DNA from: Eucalyptus grandis | Lineage: Eukaryota; Streptophyta; Magnoliopsida; Myrtales; Myrtaceae | Length of the DNA stretch: 64,000 nucleotides | Assembly: GCF_016545825.1 (NCBI RefSeq) | Contig: NC_052612.1 | Span: 42,267,738-42,331,737, forward strand | Reading direction: 5' to 3' | Shown: positions 60,201-64,000 of the stretch, one piece after another | Position numbering within the stretch: the first letter of the stretch is position 1 | Layout: each line of letters begins with the position of its first letter | The notes under the pieces: model-generated | What the model was told of the DNA's origin: nothing | The model's input: only the letters and a program-made list of their open reading frames with translations | The model's database searches: none | Position numbers and translations under genes: made by a program

Positions 60201-60329
60201 TAATTCGTTTGCTTTCGAAACACCCGCTAAGCTTGTTTAATGAGATAATATTCAATCTTTAAAGTATGGATAGTGTATTATCGACTTACGGGAGCAGTCC
60301 GTACAATGAGAATGCATATTTTCTTGTTT

Positions 60330-61070
60330 AAGCTCTATTCATTTAATCGAAAACAACTTAGAAAAAAACGTCTTTTGAATTTTTCATGAAACGAAAACAA
60401 ACTTACTTCGACATTTGTTTAACATAAAATGAATTAATCGAAAAAAAATATTTTTCTTCAACAAAAGAAAATCTTCAAAAATAGGGAAAATATATTCTGC
60501 TTTAATCATCTTTCTTTCATTTCTAAACTAAGCTTTTTTTTTTTTTTTAACCAAAGACATTTTCTTTTTTTTTATTTAAAAAATTAATTTTTTCAATTGT
60601 TTTCCTTTTCTTTCTTTTTTTTTTTTTCTCATTCTTCTTTAACCGATCGCCACCCCCGGTAGTGGTCAACAACTAGCTATAGGCAAGCTTGGGCCTCGCT
60701 TGGCCTCACTTGAGCTCACATGAGGCCGTCAGGCGAGCTCGGACCTCGCCATAGCAACAAGGCTGGGCGAGGCTCGAACTCATTGGTATCTGGAAAGTTG
60801 GAGCCTTGCTACCTCTCACTGTGGCTGGTGACTAGTTGAGGAAGAAGAAGAAAAAAAGAAAGAAAGAAATTTAAAATTTTAAAAATAAAAGAAATTATGG
60901 AAAAGAGCATAGGAAGGAAAAGATTTTCCTTACCAAATTGCAAAAATACTTCTTACTTCATTTTTACATTTCAGTTGAATAACGGAAAATATTGTCATTT
61001 TTTTGAAAATTTGCTTTTCGAAAATATTTTCTAAAAACGCCATATTTTCTGCGAAAGGAATGGAGTATTA
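60330..61070. mobile_element. inverted-repeat element (unit B copy)
   Basis: This is the counterpart of 49555-50310, with the same arms (CTCTATTCATTTAATCGAAA; GGAATGGAGTATTAGTTGC) and a GC-richer core at 60640-60840. It has no transposase. Confidence 0.6.
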
Positions 61071-61154
61071 GTTGCATAATAGGTGTCCCAAATTTGATAT
61101 ATATTTACTCTTTTTTTTATCGTTATTTCAAATTAATAAAGAGATTGTTATTTT

Positions 61155-61443
61155 GGGCCGGGCTACTAATCCATGGGCCGTGACAAATTTAGTGACCGAA
61201 ATCAGAGAAATTCTTCAACAGCTTTCATCCGTAAAACTCTCCTACTGCCCTGTGGAAGCAAACCATGTAGCCGATTGGATCGCCAAAGCGCATCACCTCA
61301 AGTCTTTACCCACAAATTGGTTATATGCACCACCACAACCCCTTTTGAATATTTTATGTTCTAAAGCTAATTTATCGTCTTCTTGTAATCCTTGATTTAA
61401 ATAAAAGAATGTCTTATTTCCAACCAAAAAAAAAAAAAAAAAA
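61155..61443 (+). mobile_element. 5'-truncated LINE fragment with poly(A) tail
   Basis: This plus-strand insertion is absent from unit A (site near 50376). It encodes the C-terminal end of a non-LTR retrotransposon RNase H-like domain: LSYCPVEANHVADWIAKAH and LPTNWLYAPPQPLLNILC, then a stop at 61393-61395. An AATAAAA signal precedes an 18-A tail at 61426-61443. It is a dead-on-arrival copy of under 300 bp. A clear target duplication is not visible; a few host bases seem to be lost. Confidence 0.85.
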
Positions 61444-61622
61444 CCCAGATACTCTTTAATACATGAAGAAAAACTATGAAAACTTTGACATATGAAGAAG
61501 GCTGACAAAGTAAGAAACTTGGTTACTCATTATCTCGCAAATACTTTTGACTAGGCATACTCCTCTGAATATCATTCACGAAAAGACGATAGATTTTGTA
61601 AATGCCAAAAACATTTATTAAG

Positions 61623-64000
61623 AAAGACAAAAAAAAAAAACACAATGCTTAAAGAGATGATACTTATATATAAAATTTCATAAACCACATTGTATATTTA
61701 GTAGACTTTGGACCTTGCACTATGCTAAATAATTAGTGAATCACTGCCCTCGCGAGTTGCCTTGATTTATCATTGGATTTCAAACTTATGTACTATGTTA
61801 CAAAAATTGACAATTTTCTATATGAAGTTGACTAGTGCCTCGATAACATTCTGAGATTCAATTACATTAAAGGGAAAATATCAAAAAGAAACCTCGCATT
61901 CCAACCTAATATGAATTTGCACCTTCAGTTTTCAAAACCTTCGATCATTCCAATTGCTCTTATCATTCCAATCTGCTCACAATAAACAACCACTTGCCCA
62001 AAACCCCAACACACCCAGCCACCCATTGCTCATCCCTTCCCCTCTTGGGGCCACCCTCCACTCTTGTTAAGTTGCACCTTGTTGAGCTTAGCCAGCGTCG
62101 GACTCGATCAAATGTCGAGCTCAACCTCAGGGAAGCTCAATGCAAATTCGTCAAGCTCGATATTGGCCATGATTGAGAAGAGTGAGACGTGGAGAGCATA
62201 GCGAAGAGTGAGACGCACAGAGGGTTCAATTGGAATTGGTGACGGCATGATGTTGTTTAAAAATGATGGTAGTGCCACATTGTCGGTCGAAGTTAGTGGT
62301 GAAAGTCCCATGAAAGAAAAAGATTTGAGATTTTGGATAAATTCGAAAGGAGATCAATCTTTATACATGCAAATCCTAATCCTCAAAACTCGAGATGTGA
62401 ACCGATACGAATGTTGATCGAAATTACCTCCGAATTGAGAGAAATAAGCCGAAGGGGAGCTAGGGGGACTCGCGCGCGTTCACGCGCGGGAGAGAAGCGC
62501 TTCGGGGGGCTGTCCTGGTCGTATCGCGGCCGCACGTTTCGCGCCAACTTTCGGCGGAAGAATGATGCATCGGAGATTGTCCACTTCTCAATAAAGGACA
62601 GAGCCGCCAGCCCGCCAGTGAACGCATGTGACGAGGCGAAATGGAGACAAAAAGAAACATGTGAGGGCAGCCCTCGCCCCCCACGACTTTGGGCCAGCGG
62701 AGTACGACGTTACCTTAGCTTCCTGCCAAAACGTCGCCCCACGCGTGGCTGGCGTTGTCCAAGAAACGCAAAAAGAGAGAGATGAAGGGAATCTAGATTC
62801 CGCGTGCGTGACCCCAAATTCTACACGACGATCTTCCCTATTTCCCCCTCGTTTTCTTTGTTCTTTGTCAAAAAGTTTACGCAAGGATTTTACTTTTTTT
62901 CTTTTTGACAAACGAAACGGTAGGAAGGGACGATCCGCCATCCGCACAATGTAAATATACATTGAATCATATTCCATTTGAATGGTGAAGATTTAGCATG
63001 CATTTTCCACTTGATTGGAATTCACCATTCGTAAGACACAACTGGTATTATTATTATAGAATGAGGTGTTTCCTCGTCGTCTTTAATTTGTACGAATCGT
63101 TTTAAGTGAACTAACAAAAGACATCATTAAAAAAATAACGATATGAAATTACGTGAATTTTCTTTCTCATTTATGAGTTTCACCTTGTTTCGAAGATTAA
63201 AGAATTAATAGATAATCATGGGATAATTACCATAAAGAGTCTTGAATCTATTATATGGATACCGATTCAATCATCAATATTTCAAATTTAGTTAATTTAG
63301 TTCTAAATGTTCTTACAATTTATCAACGTAATCATTTCACTTAATTTTGACCGGAAATCGTCAATATGGACATCAATTTTCTTTCGTGGCATGGTCGATC
63401 TGACATAAATAATTTTTGCAATTTTAAATAATACTTGTGAATTTTTTATTTTTATTTTCCATTTTTTTTATTGTGGCCCAACGAGGGCCCGAGCCAAGGC
63501 CATCAAGCCTCGTCTGTGGCTAGCAAGAGTGTCTGGGGCATCACTAAGACTGTAGACAAGGGGAGGGAAATAAGAAAAAGTTAAAAAAAAAAAAAGATGA
63601 AATAAAACAAATTTAAAAGTTTAAAATTTTTGCCATTCATACAATAAGTTAAAAAAAATTTAATAATTTTCCCAAGAATACTTTCTCTCTCATTTCCTCG
63701 TTATTTCATCTCCCTTTTTGTTCTTTTCCCGTGACAAAAGCTTCTCGCCATTTTTATAGCAAACGAAAACCATTGAAGAAACTTGTCATTGGAGTATATT
63801 TCGGGTTGTAGAAAAGGATCGAGAAAGGGAGGAATAATAGGCTTCTTTGCGATCACTTGGTATCAATTGCATGAATCGATTCCTTCCTTAAAAGTAACCA
63901 AAAACTGTATACTTTAGTCGGACTTACATTTTTTCGTGCCCGTCCTTATTCCGGACCCAAAAAGTTGGCAACCTAAAGCAATGCATAACACACTATGCCC
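61623..64000. other. intergenic; GC-rich patch and dispersed repeat, no gene seen
   Basis: 62440-62790 is GC-rich with overlapping frames on both strands (up to 150 codons) and no recognised domain. 63270-63660 carries phrases of the dispersed inverted-repeat family (TTTGACCGGAAATCGTCAAT; AGTTAATTTAGTTCTAAATG) and a GGCCCGAGCCAAGGCC-type core. No gene or RNA was supported. Confidence 0.45.

Larger units (their letters stand above)
50787..61622. repeat. large tandem duplication, unit B
   Basis: This is the direct-orientation second unit, matching about 37222-50590. It differs by lacking the 3,065-bp solo LTR, SINE and 43-bp expansion, and by gaining a 520-bp solo LTR, a truncated LINE and a poly(A) micro-insertion. 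Homology ends near 61622, where unit A continues differently. Confidence 0.93.

Noticed and set aside
62333..62977. Overlapping frames of 108-150 codons near the right edge
   Set aside because: GC-rich patch open in several frames on both strands with no domain recognised.

Overview
The window is nuclear DNA from a flowering plant, most likely a woody eudicot. The genes are intron-rich and plant-specific in type (TGA bZIP, VQ protein, DPM3, NUDT16-type Nudix, AVT1 transporter). They are set in AT-rich DNA full of small inverted-repeat elements, solo LTRs, SINE/LINE traces and GA/CT microsatellites. A family such as Myrtaceae is a guess from repeat style only. Most gene models below were built by hand from splice sites, reading-phase continuity and protein similarity, not from transcripts.

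Layout: (1) 1-5270, minus strand: 5' part of a TGA2.1-type bZIP gene running off the left edge, then its leader. (2) 5.3-11.0 kb: repeats, including a tandem pair at 7.67-8.71 kb and copy 1 of a segmental duplication (8.85-10.99 kb). (3) 11.9-15.3 kb, minus: a small complete DPM3 gene (89 aa). (4) 16.8-20.9 kb: copy 2 of the segmental duplication, so DPM3 lies between direct repeats. (5) 20.9-27.2 kb: mostly intergenic, with a tandem repeat and a GC-rich alternating purine/pyrimidine tract. (6) 27.2-28.1 kb, plus: intronless SIB1-like VQ gene with an AUG-stop uORF and (AG)28 in the leader. (7) 31.6-35.9 kb, minus: complete four-exon NUDT16-type Nudix hydrolase (173 aa). (8) 37.2-61.6 kb: a large tandem duplication, each unit carrying a 12-exon AVT1-type vacuolar amino-acid transporter gene on the minus strand. 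Copy A (43019-49088) is open across 552 codons. Copy B (53306-59828) has the same structure but a 1-nt deletion in exon 1. (9) 61.7-64 kb: intergenic.

Most notable: both AVT1 copies carry an apparent U12-type intron with ATATCCTT at its 5' end and an AA 3' terminus, placed just after a 20-nt microexon, plus a GC-AG intron. The two units serve as each other's pre-insertion site. This dates a 3,065-bp solo LTR, a 520-bp solo LTR, a SINE, a truncated LINE and a poly(A)-only insertion as differences between the copies. Four micro-insertions consisting almost only of a poly(A) tail between short target duplications occur in the window. There is no operon-like organisation; the genes are independent transcription units.
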